This document shows, piece by piece, positions 10,001 to 18,080 of a stretch of DNA of 64,000 bases (position 1 is its first letter; each line of letters starts with the position of its first letter). The DNA lies in NCBI RefSeq assembly GCF_011762005.1, contig NZ_JAASQU010000002.1, forward strand, positions 186,001 through 250,000. The letters run 5' to 3'. The DNA is from Qipengyuania flava (GTDB taxonomy: Bacteria; Pseudomonadota; Alphaproteobacteria; Sphingomonadales; Sphingomonadaceae). The notes under the pieces are model-generated. The model was not told the DNA's origin, did no database searches, and saw only the letters and a program-made list of their open reading frames with translations. The position numbers and the translations under genes are program-made.

Positions 10001-10551
10001 ATGGAGAAGGCGGGAAGATCTGGGGGCTCGAGTTCGAACTCATCCGGCGGCTCGACTTCCTGCCCGGCTTCCTCAGCGATTTCGGCGTGCTTGCAAATGC
10101 GACCTATACCAATGGCGATTTCCCGACACTGGTCTCCGCGCGGTCCGACGATAACGAGATCATCCAGCTCAGCCTCGACCGCCCGCTGCGCGACCAGGCC
10201 CGCTGGGTCTACAATCTCTCGCTCGACTACGATCGCGACGGGTTCCAGGGCCGGGTCATCTACACCAGCCAGTCCGCCACCGTCGACGCCTTCGACGAGT
10301 TCAACCTGAACACGGTCGTGCCGTCATACGACACGCTCGATGCACGCCTCTCCTACACGTTCGAGAATCTCGGCGGGCTCTGGACGATCTTCCTCGAAGG
10401 CGACGACCTGCTGCGCGACGCCAAGGATGCGGATATCCGCAGCACCACCAGTTCGCAGTTCGGGGACGGGACCGCGGTCTTCAGCTATCCGCAGGCCTAT
10501 CAGTTCAATGGCGGTCGTACAGTGACCATGGGCGTCCGCGCCCGCTTCTGA
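7021..10551 (+). CDS. TonB-dependent transducer with STN and carboxypeptidase-regulatory-like domains
   Basis: The 1176-residue outer-membrane receptor starts with a signal peptide (about 1-29). An STN signalling domain follows (about 35-105), then a carboxypeptidase-regulatory-like beta-sandwich (about 125-205, starting LSGIVRNAATGSVLPGANV), then the plug (about 225-345, with EALRRVPGVAFGRD and ITVRGF) and a 22-strand type barrel ending in a terminal Phe (VRARF). The STN domain is the part that talks to FecR, encoded immediately upstream. The extra beta-sandwich between STN and plug is reminiscent of SusC-like receptors. The substrate cannot be read from sequence; the divergent M16 protease hints at a peptide or protein, but a siderophore or glycan is also possible. 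Confidence 0.93.
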   Translation: MHTGISTSLQAAMLVGAAQIAIAAPLHAQERQVDFDIPAQELSKSLREFAATTDMDLLYPPQLVENRQARAVKGAMTPTAALREMLRGSGLAFDVNGDDAVTLRAVGASRSQAERGDEDAANSMVATAPLSGIVRNAATGSVLPGANVRIAGTPLRTVTDDRGQYNFPAAPQGTQTVVVEYLGQVPQVASVSVAPGVRNTGDVSVGSSSDEIVVLGYRSAIQVALNQQKNADNNSTVVASDLLGGFPAETVSEALRRVPGVAFGRDADTGEGSRITVRGFSSEAINVQLNGLDLQGTGYERTIDLSGFLADNISQVTVHKSLLPSHESTGSGGLVEIETKSGLDYGDFAFNVSVEGESNFDRDFGEEYQINGTIAKELTPSFGIAATLQYRNTDRLNYDVSILDTVPPVLPEGYTSIFFVPASFEFPFDPGLDQQLVTSTSYLRRERAEEAFVGSLNLAWDIASHTRLRLDLQRNVRDSEGSDSRTAIGFLTSSLDMPIPELDGEVRRRTTLRALRPSIAFRSTDQKFTSDTISFRGDTDIGRWEFEYKLGYSKARQEGSNTAITLLGNSFTNLEDLIDPATLRTAPDDDAAQTERVIAGGFVPGPDGLPLPSLTAEGFALIGDPGQYDLFSAVTNPIDSPSESYIGEFQARYNTPLGFLEYVELGGKYDSSKRQTVGNVTNPRNVTSQRYLRITGADSDLALFDPNLLGADDISLIGVDAFDLPYLSAGGARTIFDILPGYTEDDPAKAFNEERFTFTDFTQLDPIADGSGNLVPTETTEDNWAAYLESKLVFGDLSVIAGVRYEREKRNGFTISSPSVRLDEPGFRTEDRETFVQAGLVRFANTGGTVDTWTPSFLATYRPHPNIAARLGYFRSTVNPDFRLLNRNTQYSVDLRPGFGRVTILEANPDLKPSTTDNIDLDLAYYFDDTPGLVRAGFFYKKINNNFTNVDFTAVNDDGVRQRFLDEFAPLAESRPDLLALPEDTEFLVNRPTNGEGGKIWGLEFELIRRLDFLPGFLSDFGVLANATYTNGDFPTLVSARSDDNEIIQLSLDRPLRDQARWVYNLSLDYDRDGFQGRVIYTSQSATVDAFDEFNLNTVVPSYDTLDARLSYTFENLGGLWTIFLEGDDLLRDAKDADIRSTTSSQFGDGTAVFSYPQAYQFNGGRTVTMGVRARF

Positions 10552-10567
10552 CCGAGGTAATTGCTTC

Positions 10568-10609
10568 AAGGCCGGCTCACCCTTTTCACAGGGGGAGCCG
10601 GCCTTGTTG
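10568..10609 (+). terminator. Terminator after the STN TonB receptor
   Basis: AAGGCCGGCTC at 10568-10578 pairs perfectly with GAGCCGGCCTT at 10595-10605, with extra CCC/GGG pairing in the loop, and is followed by a short T-containing tail (GTTG). It lies 17 bp after the receptor stop codon. Confidence 0.75.
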
Positions 10610-10735
10610 CGAGAGCTAGCGAGCACGGGATTGCAGTCGGCGCAAGGCATCGCACCGCCGCGAAAGACGCAGAAATCTGCGCCGGAACCCGATATGATTA
10701 ACTCTCCTTCAACCATATGGCGCGATTGGGACATC

Positions 10736-11065
10736 ATGTTCCGGCGCCTCCCGCCCCTCCCTGTTGCCGCACGGCTGCTGTCCAACATCATGCTGCTGGC
10801 ATGGGGACCGATCGTCCTCGGCGCCTTTCTTCTGGCGCCCCCGGCGCGCGGCGAAATGCTGGTCGTGCCCTATTCGAATGAGGGCAGGCACACGGTAGTG
10901 CGCATGATCGGCATTCCGTCGGTTAGGATCATTTCCCGCGGACCAATCGCGGGCTCGCTGGTCGTCAGCGGCGATCGTCGCGCGATCCGACAGATCATCA
11001 GCGGCGGAGAGGCCTTCCTCTTCGCAGTTCCATCCCAGGGTTGCTCGGGAATAACCACTGCATGA
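10736..11065 (+). CDS. Small membrane-anchored protein coupled to a chemoreceptor
   Basis: This 109-residue product is not assigned to a family. It has an N-terminal hydrophobic segment (about residues 15-38, signal peptide or anchor, followed by PPARGE) and about 70 residues that would lie outside the cytoplasm, with a single Cys near the end. The stop codon overlaps the ATG of the following methyl-accepting chemotaxis gene (ATGA at 11062-11065), so the two are translationally coupled and the frame is very probably real. An in-frame ATG at 10694 would add 14 residues; 10736 was preferred because it gives a compact signal-like N-terminus and has a GGGA sequence in front. It may be an accessory sensor for the coupled receptor, which lacks its own periplasmic ligand domain. 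That role is inference. Confidence 0.65.
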   Translation: MFRRLPPLPVAARLLSNIMLLAWGPIVLGAFLLAPPARGEMLVVPYSNEGRHTVVRMIGIPSVRIISRGPIAGSLVVSGDRRAIRQIISGGEAFLFAVPSQGCSGITTA

Positions 11066-12543
11066 ACGACGAGATCTCATCCCTGCGGCAACGCGGAATT
11101 GTCTGGCTAACGATGGCCGGCTGGATCGTCAGCGGCGCCTTCGTGCTGATGGCGCTCTTTACCGGCACCTATGGCTGGCAGGCGCTGATAGCCAGCGTGG
11201 CGATCAATTTGCCCCCATCGCTCGTGGCGCTGCAGAAACGCCATGATGCAATCGCCCGGCTGGTTGTCGGGCTGATGATCGCGGCCCAGCCCGCACTGCT
11301 GCTCTACGCAACGCGCGGGATCGAGTGGCAGATCGACATGCACATGTATTTCTTCGTCGCGCTGGCCAGCCTCACGGTGCTGTGCGACCTGCGTCCGATT
11401 ATCGCCGGCGCGCTGCTGATCGCGGCGCATCACCTCCTTCTCGCGCTCGTTGCGCCCTCCTGGGTGTTCGCTGGTGGCGGAGGCATTCCCCGCGTTCTCA
11501 TCCACGCGCTGGCCGTGGTGCTGCAGGCAGGCATTCTCGGGACGATTGCCGTGAGCCTGACTGCCACGCTGCGACGCTCTGCTTCCGCGCGCGAAGAAGC
11601 ACAGCAGGCGCTCGAATCCACCCGGGCCGAGCGTGCGCTGCGCGAACAGCTCGAACACGATCTCAACGAACGCCGGAGGACCGAACTGGTCGAAATCGGG
11701 CAGGCTTTCGAAACCTCGGTATCCCGTGTCGCCACCGCGCTTGCGGATACGGCCCTGACGCTCGACGAAACCACCGGGCAGCTCGATACCGTCGCCCGCG
11801 ACACCGGTTCGGGAGCCGCGGGTGCAGCGCAGGCTGCCGCCGCCGCTTCGCATGCGGTGGCGACGGTCGCCGATCACATCGCGAGCCTGTCTGCCTCGAT
11901 CGGCAATATCGCGGTCACCGTTTCGCAACAGGATACGCTGGCCAGCGAAGCCGACGGCCGCTCGCAATCGGGCGGCGTGTCCGTCGCTCAACTCGTCGGC
12001 CATTCGGCCGATATCGCGCAAGCCACACGCGCCATTGCCGAGGTCGCCGACCACACCAACATGCTGGCATTGAACGCGACCATCGAGGCTGCCGCTGCAG
12101 GCGAGAGCGGCCGCGGTTTCGCGGTCGTCGCGCAGGAGGTAAAGTCGCTCTCGCGCCAGGCCGCACAGGCCACGGGTGAGATCGAAACGCTGCTTACGGG
12201 GCTGCAGGCCGGTTCGCAGGATGCCGCTTCAAGCTTCTCGCAGATCAGCCGATCGGTGCAGGAACTGGCACAGGCTGCTTCGGTCATACGCCGCGACGTC
12301 GACGGTCAGCGCTCGCTGGCAGCGGAAATCGAGGTCACTGCACGGCAGGCCGCGACCGAAGCCGATCAAATCGCCTCTCGCAGCGATGGCCTCGCCAAGA
12401 GCGCGCGGCTCGCCGAACAGCTCTCTGCCGATCTCAAGTCGGCATCGGCAATGCTGCTCGACAACGTCCGCGAACTCGACAAGTCGGCCGGCGACTTCCT
12501 AGCCCGGCTCGACCGGGCTTGCGACAGCAAGCGCGCCGCCTGA
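11062..12543 (+). CDS. Methyl-accepting chemotaxis protein with integral-membrane N-terminus
   Basis: The 493-residue protein has about five or six membrane helices in residues 8-185, then a charged coiled coil (about 185-230) and the MA signalling domain, whose hairpin tip is recognisable ([33 protein letters not shown]). There is no large periplasmic loop, so the stimulus is either sensed in the membrane or supplied by a partner. The ATG at 11062 lies in the stop of the small upstream gene. Such receptors control CheA through CheW; no other chemotaxis gene is in the window. Confidence 0.93.
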   Translation: MNDEISSLRQRGIVWLTMAGWIVSGAFVLMALFTGTYGWQALIASVAINLPPSLVALQKRHDAIARLVVGLMIAAQPALLLYATRGIEWQIDMHMYFFVALASLTVLCDLRPIIAGALLIAAHHLLLALVAPSWVFAGGGGIPRVLIHALAVVLQAGILGTIAVSLTATLRRSASAREEAQQALESTRAERALREQLEHDLNERRRTELVEIGQAFETSVSRVATALADTALTLDETTGQLDTVARDTGSGAAGAAQAAAAASHAVATVADHIASLSASIGNIAVTVSQQDTLASEADGRSQSGGVSVAQLVGHSADIAQATRAIAEVADHTNMLALNATIEAAAAGESGRGFAVVAQEVKSLSRQAAQATGEIETLLTGLQAGSQDAASSFSQISRSVQELAQAASVIRRDVDGQRSLAAEIEVTARQAATEADQIASRSDGLAKSARLAEQLSADLKSASAMLLDNVRELDKSAGDFLARLDRACDSKRAA

Positions 12544-12553
12544 GGCGGCGCGC
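12531..12553. terminator. Perfect 10-bp inverted repeat spanning the chemoreceptor stop codon
   Basis: GCGCGCCGCC (12531-12540) and GGCGGCGCGC (12544-12553) are exact complements separated only by the TGA stop codon. The repeat lies between the convergent chemoreceptor and KDG kinase genes and can serve both strands. There is no T run. Confidence 0.5.
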
Positions 12554-12562
12554 AAAGCACCC

Positions 12563-13450
12563 TCAGAGCAAGATAGCTCCGCGATGCGCCAGCGTCGCGC
12601 GGGCCCTGCTCTGACCGGCTTCGACGCAGTCATCGATCGCTCGGTCCCGCAACCAGGCGTCGAGAAAGCCGCCGTTGAAGGCGTCACCAGCACCGCTGGA
12701 GTCGACAACTTCGGTACGAACCGCCGGTATCACACGCGGCGCGTCGCCCGTCGGGTCACCCAACACGCACCCCTTCTCGGCGGCCTTCACCGCGACGAGT
12801 GCGCATCCCGCCCCATTCCAGCGTTCTGCAATAGCGCATTCGCCTTCCTCGCTCGCCCAAAGGTCGCGTTCGTCGGTGTTGGTTGGAAGTCCGATGGTAC
12901 AGCACTGCATGGCCTTGCCGGAGATTTCAGCGGCATCCCTTCGGTTCGCCCAAAGATTGGGCCGGTAATTGCTGTCATATGCCACGGCCAGCCCCGCCTC
13001 CTTGCGAGTCGAAGCCAGCGCAAGCAGTGCTTCGCGCCCGGCATCGTCGATGATCGCTAGCGAAATCAGGCTGAAATACAGCAGCTTCGCTGAAGCAGCG
13101 GCGCCAAGCGCTTCCGTCATTCCCGGATGCGCGAACATTTCGCGCGCAGCGCTCCGGTCGCGCCAGTAAAGGAAGCTACGCTCCCCTCCGTCGTCCAGGT
13201 GTATCGCATAGATCCCCGGATTTCGCCCGGGGTGCCGCAGCACGTGCCGCGTGTCTATGCCTTCGGCGGCCCACGCGTCGACCAGCGCATCGCTGATCGG
13301 ATCCGTTCCGACCGCCGTGACATATGCGACTTCGTGTCCTGCACGCGCGAGATGGATCGCCGTATTGAGCGTATCACCGCCATAGCGGAGCCCTGCTCCG
13401 CCATGGCTGTGATATTCCAGCATGGCTTCGCCGAAAATGAAGGTCGTCAT
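12563..13450 (-). CDS. kdgK: 2-keto-3-deoxygluconate (KDG) kinase, PfkB family
   Basis: The 295-residue protein is a ribokinase/PfkB sugar kinase. The N-terminal substrate region reads FGEAMLEY ... YGGDTLNTAIHLARAG, and the C-terminal signature DSSGAGDAFNGGFL contains the catalytic Asp and the anion hole. In this context it would phosphorylate KDG to KDPG, which then enters the Entner-Doudoroff aldolase step. The ATG at 13450 starts the first beta strand; an upstream extension in the same frame has no PfkB sequence. It is the last gene of the alginate operon, 25 bp after the SDR gene. The exact sugar is inferred from the neighbours. Confidence 0.9.
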   Translation of the reverse strand: MTTFIFGEAMLEYHSHGGAGLRYGGDTLNTAIHLARAGHEVAYVTAVGTDPISDALVDAWAAEGIDTRHVLRHPGRNPGIYAIHLDDGGERSFLYWRDRSAAREMFAHPGMTEALGAAASAKLLYFSLISLAIIDDAGREALLALASTRKEAGLAVAYDSNYRPNLWANRRDAAEISGKAMQCCTIGLPTNTDERDLWASEEGECAIAERWNGAGCALVAVKAAEKGCVLGDPTGDAPRVIPAVRTEVVDSSGAGDAFNGGFLDAWLRDRAIDDCVEAGQSRARATLAHRGAILL

Positions 13451-13475
13451 GCGATCCGTTTCCGCAGCCAGTCCG

Positions 13476-14231
13476 TCAGGAGAAGGCGAGGCCGCCGTTG
13501 ATATCCACATTCGCGCCGTTGATGAACGACGCCTCGTCCGAAGCGAGGTAGGCGACCGCGTCGGCCGTTTCCTCGGCGCGGCCCTGCCGGCGCAGCGGCG
13601 TCGAATTGGCAACATTCTCGCGGGCGGCGTCAGGCGTGAACTTGTCGTGGAATGCGGTAGCAATCATGCCGGGACAAAGGGCATTTACACGGATGCCGCG
13701 CGGACCGAGCTCCTTCGCCATCGCGCGCGTGAAAGTCATGACTGCCCCCTTGGAGGTGGCATAGGCTGCGGCACCGCCGCCGCCGCCATCGCGGCCGGCC
13801 AGCGAAGCGAGATTCACGATCGCGCCGCCTTCGCCCATATGCTCGGCCGCCGCCTTGGTGGCGAGGAAGGTGGATGTGAGATTGAGTTGCATCACGTGGT
13901 TGAAGAACTCCTCGTCCATCTCCGCCAACGGCTTGCGTGCGACAAGCCCCCCGGCGTTGTTCACGAGGATATCGATACCGTCGCCGAACGCTTCGGTCGC
14001 TGCCGCGACCAGCTTCGCGACGTCTTCCGACTTCGTCACGTCGGCGCGGACTTTGATCGCCTTGCCGGAACCCGTTGCCTCGATCGCTGCGAGCGTCGCA
14101 TCGGCATCGGCTTCATTGCTGAAGTAGTTCACTACGACATTGGCGCCTTCGCTGGCGAGTTTGACCGAGATGGCCCGGCCGATATCGCGGCTGCCACCGG
14201 TAACAATTGCGGTCTTACCTGTGAATTTCAT
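13476..14231 (-). CDS. SDR oxidoreductase, probable DEH reductase
   Basis: This 251-residue classical short-chain dehydrogenase has the cofactor motif GGSRDIGRA (residues 12-20), NNAGG, the catalytic Ser in NLASLAG, and YATSK as the YxxxK motif. It resembles FabG-like enzymes. Sphingomonas-type alginate degraders use an SDR of this kind to reduce 4-deoxy-L-erythro-5-hexoseulose uronate (DEH) to 2-keto-3-deoxygluconate with NADH or NADPH. Its position between the transporter and KDG kinase supports that job. A 3-oxoacyl-ACP reductase role is less likely here because no fatty-acid genes are nearby. Confidence 0.85.
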   Translation of the reverse strand: MKFTGKTAIVTGGSRDIGRAISVKLASEGANVVVNYFSNEADADATLAAIEATGSGKAIKVRADVTKSEDVAKLVAAATEAFGDGIDILVNNAGGLVARKPLAEMDEEFFNHVMQLNLTSTFLATKAAAEHMGEGGAIVNLASLAGRDGGGGGAAAYATSKGAVMTFTRAMAKELGPRGIRVNALCPGMIATAFHDKFTPDAARENVANSTPLRRQGRAEETADAVAYLASDEASFINGANVDINGGLAFS

Positions 14232-14261
14232 GAAAGTTTCCCCGGTTCTGAATGGGTCGCG

Positions 14262-15542
14262 CTAGGCGGATTTGGGTTTGAGAGGTTTGATTTCCGGGCA
14301 CAGCACGAGCACGGAAAGCACGGTCATGATCGCCAGCCCGGCCCCGACCACGAAGGCGGGTGCGTAGCTGTCGACGGTGATGATCGGGATGAGGAAGTTG
14401 AGGCCGACCACTGCGAGCTTGGCGGCGGTTCCCGCATAGCCGGCAAGCGTACCGACCGAATTGCCGCTGTAGAAGTCGCTCGGCAACGTCTGGATATTCC
14501 CCACTGCAGTCTGGAAACCGAACAGGATTGCCGCCATCAGCAGCACTGCGATCAGCGGAGTGGCGGCCTGCGTCGTGGCCAGTAGCGAGACCAGCATGAT
14601 CGCGCCGCCGAGGCCGATAACGAACTTGCGCGTGCGGTTTACGGTCCAGCCCGCTTGGATCCGGTTCTGCGCCAGAAGCCCGCCAAACCACGCGCCGAAC
14701 ATCGCGCCGATATAGGGTACGGCGGCGTAAGTCGCGATTTCTTCCACTCCGAAACCGTAGGTCTCGTTGAGATAGAGCGGCAGCCAGCCGACGAAGAGCC
14801 ACCAGATCGGATCGAGGAAGAAGGATGCCATGATGACGCCCCAACTTTCCTTGCGCGAGAGGATTTCGCCCGAGCCCGGCGCATAGTCCGCAACGTCGTC
14901 GACATCCTTGTTGCGCTGCCCGGTGAGGATGAACTGTCGCTCTTCCTCACTGATCCATGGGTGCGCATCGGGGCCGCTCTTGTAGACAATCAGCCAAGGC
15001 ACCAGCCACAGCAGGCCGAGAATCCCGATCGCGACGAAAGTAGCCTGCCAAGACCCCAGGAAGACGAACAGCAGGCCGACGATCGGGGCTGAAACGATCC
15101 CCCCGATTGCTGCGCCGGAATTGAAAATCCCCTGTGCGAACGCACGCTCGTTGATCGGAAACCATTCGGCATTGGCCTTGGTCGCGCCTGGCCAATTACC
15201 CGCTTCCGATACGCCGAGCAGGCCGCGGAACACCGCGAAGCTGGTCAGGCCGCCGGCTACCGCATGCAGCATCGTGGCGATCGACCACGCCGCAATGGCA
15301 AGGACGAAGCCGAGCCGTACGCCGATCCAGTCGAAGATCTTGCCGAAAATCGTCTGCCCGAAGGCATAGGCAAATGTGAAGACATTGATGATGACCGCAT
15401 ATTCGACCTTGGTGAGGCCGAGCTCTTCGGAAATCTCCGGCCACAGCACCGCCAATGCGCCGCGATCGATGTAGTTGATGATGGTTGCCAGCGCGACGAG
15501 GCCGACGATCCAGTAGCGCAGCTTGCCCTTGCTTTTCGCCAT
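14262..15542 (-). CDS. MFS transporter, ACS/hexuronate (ExuT-like) family
   Basis: The 426-residue protein has about 12 membrane helices. The anion:cation symporter signature is visible near helices 1-5 (NYIDRGALAVLWPEI, GVSEAGNWPGATKANAEWFP, ERAFAQGIFNSGAAIGG). Relatives import hexuronates and related acid sugars with protons. In this operon it would take up unsaturated monouronate or DEH formed by the lyases in the periplasm. It lies 30 bp before the SDR start and 2 bp after the KdgF stop. Confidence 0.9.
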   Translation of the reverse strand: MAKSKGKLRYWIVGLVALATIINYIDRGALAVLWPEISEELGLTKVEYAVIINVFTFAYAFGQTIFGKIFDWIGVRLGFVLAIAAWSIATMLHAVAGGLTSFAVFRGLLGVSEAGNWPGATKANAEWFPINERAFAQGIFNSGAAIGGIVSAPIVGLLFVFLGSWQATFVAIGILGLLWLVPWLIVYKSGPDAHPWISEEERQFILTGQRNKDVDDVADYAPGSGEILSRKESWGVIMASFFLDPIWWLFVGWLPLYLNETYGFGVEEIATYAAVPYIGAMFGAWFGGLLAQNRIQAGWTVNRTRKFVIGLGGAIMLVSLLATTQAATPLIAVLLMAAILFGFQTAVGNIQTLPSDFYSGNSVGTLAGYAGTAAKLAVVGLNFLIPIITVDSYAPAFVVGAGLAIMTVLSVLVLCPEIKPLKPKSA

Positions 15543-15544
15543 GG

Positions 15545-15907
15545 TCAGCCCTCCCCGCCGAGAAAGTCTTCGCGCGCGGGGCTAAAGGTATCGATCAGCA
15601 CCCCGGCTTCGAGGCACACCGCACCATGATCGAGATGCGGCGCAACATAGAAGCCGTCACCGGCCCCGAGCACGCGGGTCTCCCCGTCGATCACCACTTC
15701 GAAGCGGCCGCTCTCGACATAGGTGGACTGGCTGTGCGGATGGGCGTGTACCGCCCCGACCGACCCTACCTCAAACGCGACGCGCACGACCATGAGATCG
15801 GGGCCATGGCCAAGGATCTGCCTTGCGATACCGCCGCCCAGGTCCTCCTTCGCGACGTCCGCGCCGGCAAGGAATGCCGCGCTCTGTTCAATTGATTGCG
15901 TGGCCAT
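15545..15907 (-). CDS. kdgF: KdgF-type cupin, unsaturated uronate ketonisation
   Basis: This is a 120-residue single-domain cupin. The metal-binding cluster HAHPHSQ is at residues 54-60 and a further His pair lies around 91-94. KdgF proteins speed the conversion of 4,5-unsaturated monouronates from pectin or alginate into the linear ketonised form (DEH). There is no signal peptide, so it should act in the cytoplasm after MFS import. The ATG at 15907 lies one base before the stop of the upstream PL17 gene; a longer upstream frame was rejected because it runs into that gene. Confidence 0.9.
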   Translation of the reverse strand: MATQSIEQSAAFLAGADVAKEDLGGGIARQILGHGPDLMVVRVAFEVGSVGAVHAHPHSQSTYVESGRFEVVIDGETRVLGAGDGFYVAPHLDHGAVCLEAGVLIDTFSPAREDFLGGEG

Positions 15908-15908
15908 A

Positions 15909-18080
15909 TCAGTTCTTCTCCCCGGCGAGATCGATCCGCTCGGCAAAGCCGGTCCAGCGCACCATGCGTCCGTCAATGTTCGCGCGGTGTTGCTTGTCCG
16001 GGTCTGTGTCGTTGGAGATCGCCAGCACGGTCTTGCCGCCGCGCTTTGTTTCGACGATCACGAGATCGTATCCGTTGTGTTTGCGATGCCGCAGCGAAGC
16101 GATGAGGCTCTGGCTGTCGACGGTTTGCTCTGTCGCCCCGTCGGACATTCCATGCGGCTCGAGCAGGCTGACGAAGGTCATCTCTTTGGCTCCTTCGACG
16201 CGCTGAATGACCAGCGGTTCGCGGCGCAGGTTGAAGGCAGGATCGTTTGCGCCACTTTCGCCGAGGATGACCTGCAAATCGGGCTGCGCGGCCATCCGGT
16301 AGCTGTAGAAGCGACCGCCCAGCAGCCATGTTATGAACGCACCATCGCCTTGCACCCGCGCGGTGCCATCGACCCAGATGTGCTGGTACCCGTGGCTGTT
16401 GCCGAGAACCGGTCGTCCCGCGAGTTCGCGATCGACGACAAATCCGGTCTCGATGATGTGTCCGGCATAATGCAGGGGCAGGTCGTAAGTGTTTGCCGTT
16501 TCGCCGGTCGCGCGCAAAACGTCGATAACCACCGGCGAGGCGAGACCCGCCACGTCGACGAGAGCCAGGGTTCGCTGCATGGCGACGGGGTTGTCCGGAT
16601 AGGCGGTGTCGATGCGCGCACTGCTCAGTTGCAGGCCAGGAACGGAGGAGAAGTGAAGCTGGCGCGGTGCATGACGATCGGCGAGATCGGCATCGCCCCC
16701 AAAATGGCTCGTTCCGTTCACCACCAGCGCATTGTGCGCCACCGTCTGTTTGGCCCAGCTTTCGTTCTCGGGCAGATAGCGTCCGCCTTCCTTGGCAACC
16801 ACGTTGAGGAAACGCGCTGCACCATAGTCGCGCACTATCTCGCGCCCATTGTCGTAAAGTTGCCAGCTGAGCTTGTCGAAATGGCCATGGCCCATGCCCT
16901 GCGAGGTGTTCTTGGCAACGAGAGCCAAGTGATCGGGCCCCTTCCCGTCGCGCAGGATCGCGACTGCACCCCGGTCGCCCTCGGGGCCATCACGCAGCAG
17001 CAATGTGCGAAAATCGAATGGCTGTGGGGTGCCTGCCGCCAAATCGCGCGCGAGAAGTAATCCATCCTCGGTCAATATGGTCCGACCCTGCCAGTCGGCG
17101 ATCGCGAGCAAGCCCGGGTCTCGCGTTTCGGCATAGGCTATCGCGACACCGTGATAGAGTTCGTCGGTGTTGAGGCTCTTGTCGCGGATGGCGTCGTTGA
17201 AAGGGAAGAAATAGCCTCCGTAGGTCAGCTGGATAGTCGTGCGCAGCGCCTTCAACAGGATACCGTCGCGATGGGCGAATATCCCCCGCTCGGGATCGTT
17301 GCGCGCGATCGCATCGGCGAAGACCATGAAGGGCATCAGGGCGTAACGCTGGTAATAGGGTCCCTCGGTATAATAGCCGTCTGGCGAGAACAGCAGTTCG
17401 GTCTGACGAAGGAAGCCGGTGTTGCCGGTCTTGTCCGAACCAAGCAGCGCGCGATCCACCATGTCCCGGTCGTCGAGTAGGTAGCCGGTCATGCCGACAC
17501 CCGCGGTTGCCCAGGTCGCGTGATTGTGGATGCGGTCGAACGTGGCCTGTGATTCCACCGACAGGAAATGAGCCGCCCGTCGAAATACCCGGTCATCGAT
17601 TGCCGCGCGGTCGGCGGCGCTCAGCGTGTCGCGGACATCGGCGTAGCCCTGGACTGCATGGACCAGCCAGACGGCATCGTTGAGCACTTGCCAGAACAGT
17701 CGGCCGACATTCTGATTGGCCTTGGCAGGATGCTCGCCCAACGTGGGATAGAGCTCGGCATAGGCCAGCAGCATGTCGCGTACATAGTCGGCATACGCGC
17801 GGTCTCCCGTGATCCGGTAGAGCTGGCCGGCGAGATAGATCGCGCGATAATTGCGCTTATGCTGTTCATGTGTGTAGCCGCCACCCGGATCGGCCGGCAC
17901 GGGCACCACCACGCCGCTGGCCATCATGTCGGACACGAAACCCTCGGCTAGGGCCATCTCCGCGCGGTAGAGCGGTGAGAGTTCGCCGGTTTTCTCGAGC
18001 GGTTCCTGCGCGTTGAGCGGCGCGATGAGTCCGCCCAATGCCAGCATGACAGCAGAAAAGACGAAGAGGAGCGTTCTCAT
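15909..18080 (-). CDS. PL17 oligoalginate lyase
   Basis: The 723-residue secreted enzyme starts with a signal peptide (about 1-24, LNAQ). The N-terminal alginate_lyase alpha-toroid (about 35-330) holds an Asn-His pair at 186-187 (HNHATW) and GPYYQRYAL with Tyr242-243, which match the catalytic positions described for PL17. The C-terminal heparinase II/III-like beta-sandwich (about 370-720) includes GHGHFDKLSW. PL17 enzymes are exolytic and release unsaturated monouronate from oligoalginate. The start overlaps the PL6 stop by 4 bp (ATGA), so the two lyases are translationally coupled. It probably acts in the periplasm. Confidence 0.93.
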   Translation of the reverse strand: MRTLLFVFSAVMLALGGLIAPLNAQEPLEKTGELSPLYRAEMALAEGFVSDMMASGVVVPVPADPGGGYTHEQHKRNYRAIYLAGQLYRITGDRAYADYVRDMLLAYAELYPTLGEHPAKANQNVGRLFWQVLNDAVWLVHAVQGYADVRDTLSAADRAAIDDRVFRRAAHFLSVESQATFDRIHNHATWATAGVGMTGYLLDDRDMVDRALLGSDKTGNTGFLRQTELLFSPDGYYTEGPYYQRYALMPFMVFADAIARNDPERGIFAHRDGILLKALRTTIQLTYGGYFFPFNDAIRDKSLNTDELYHGVAIAYAETRDPGLLAIADWQGRTILTEDGLLLARDLAAGTPQPFDFRTLLLRDGPEGDRGAVAILRDGKGPDHLALVAKNTSQGMGHGHFDKLSWQLYDNGREIVRDYGAARFLNVVAKEGGRYLPENESWAKQTVAHNALVVNGTSHFGGDADLADRHAPRQLHFSSVPGLQLSSARIDTAYPDNPVAMQRTLALVDVAGLASPVVIDVLRATGETANTYDLPLHYAGHIIETGFVVDRELAGRPVLGNSHGYQHIWVDGTARVQGDGAFITWLLGGRFYSYRMAAQPDLQVILGESGANDPAFNLRREPLVIQRVEGAKEMTFVSLLEPHGMSDGATEQTVDSQSLIASLRHRKHNGYDLVIVETKRGGKTVLAISNDTDPDKQHRANIDGRMVRWTGFAERIDLAGEKN

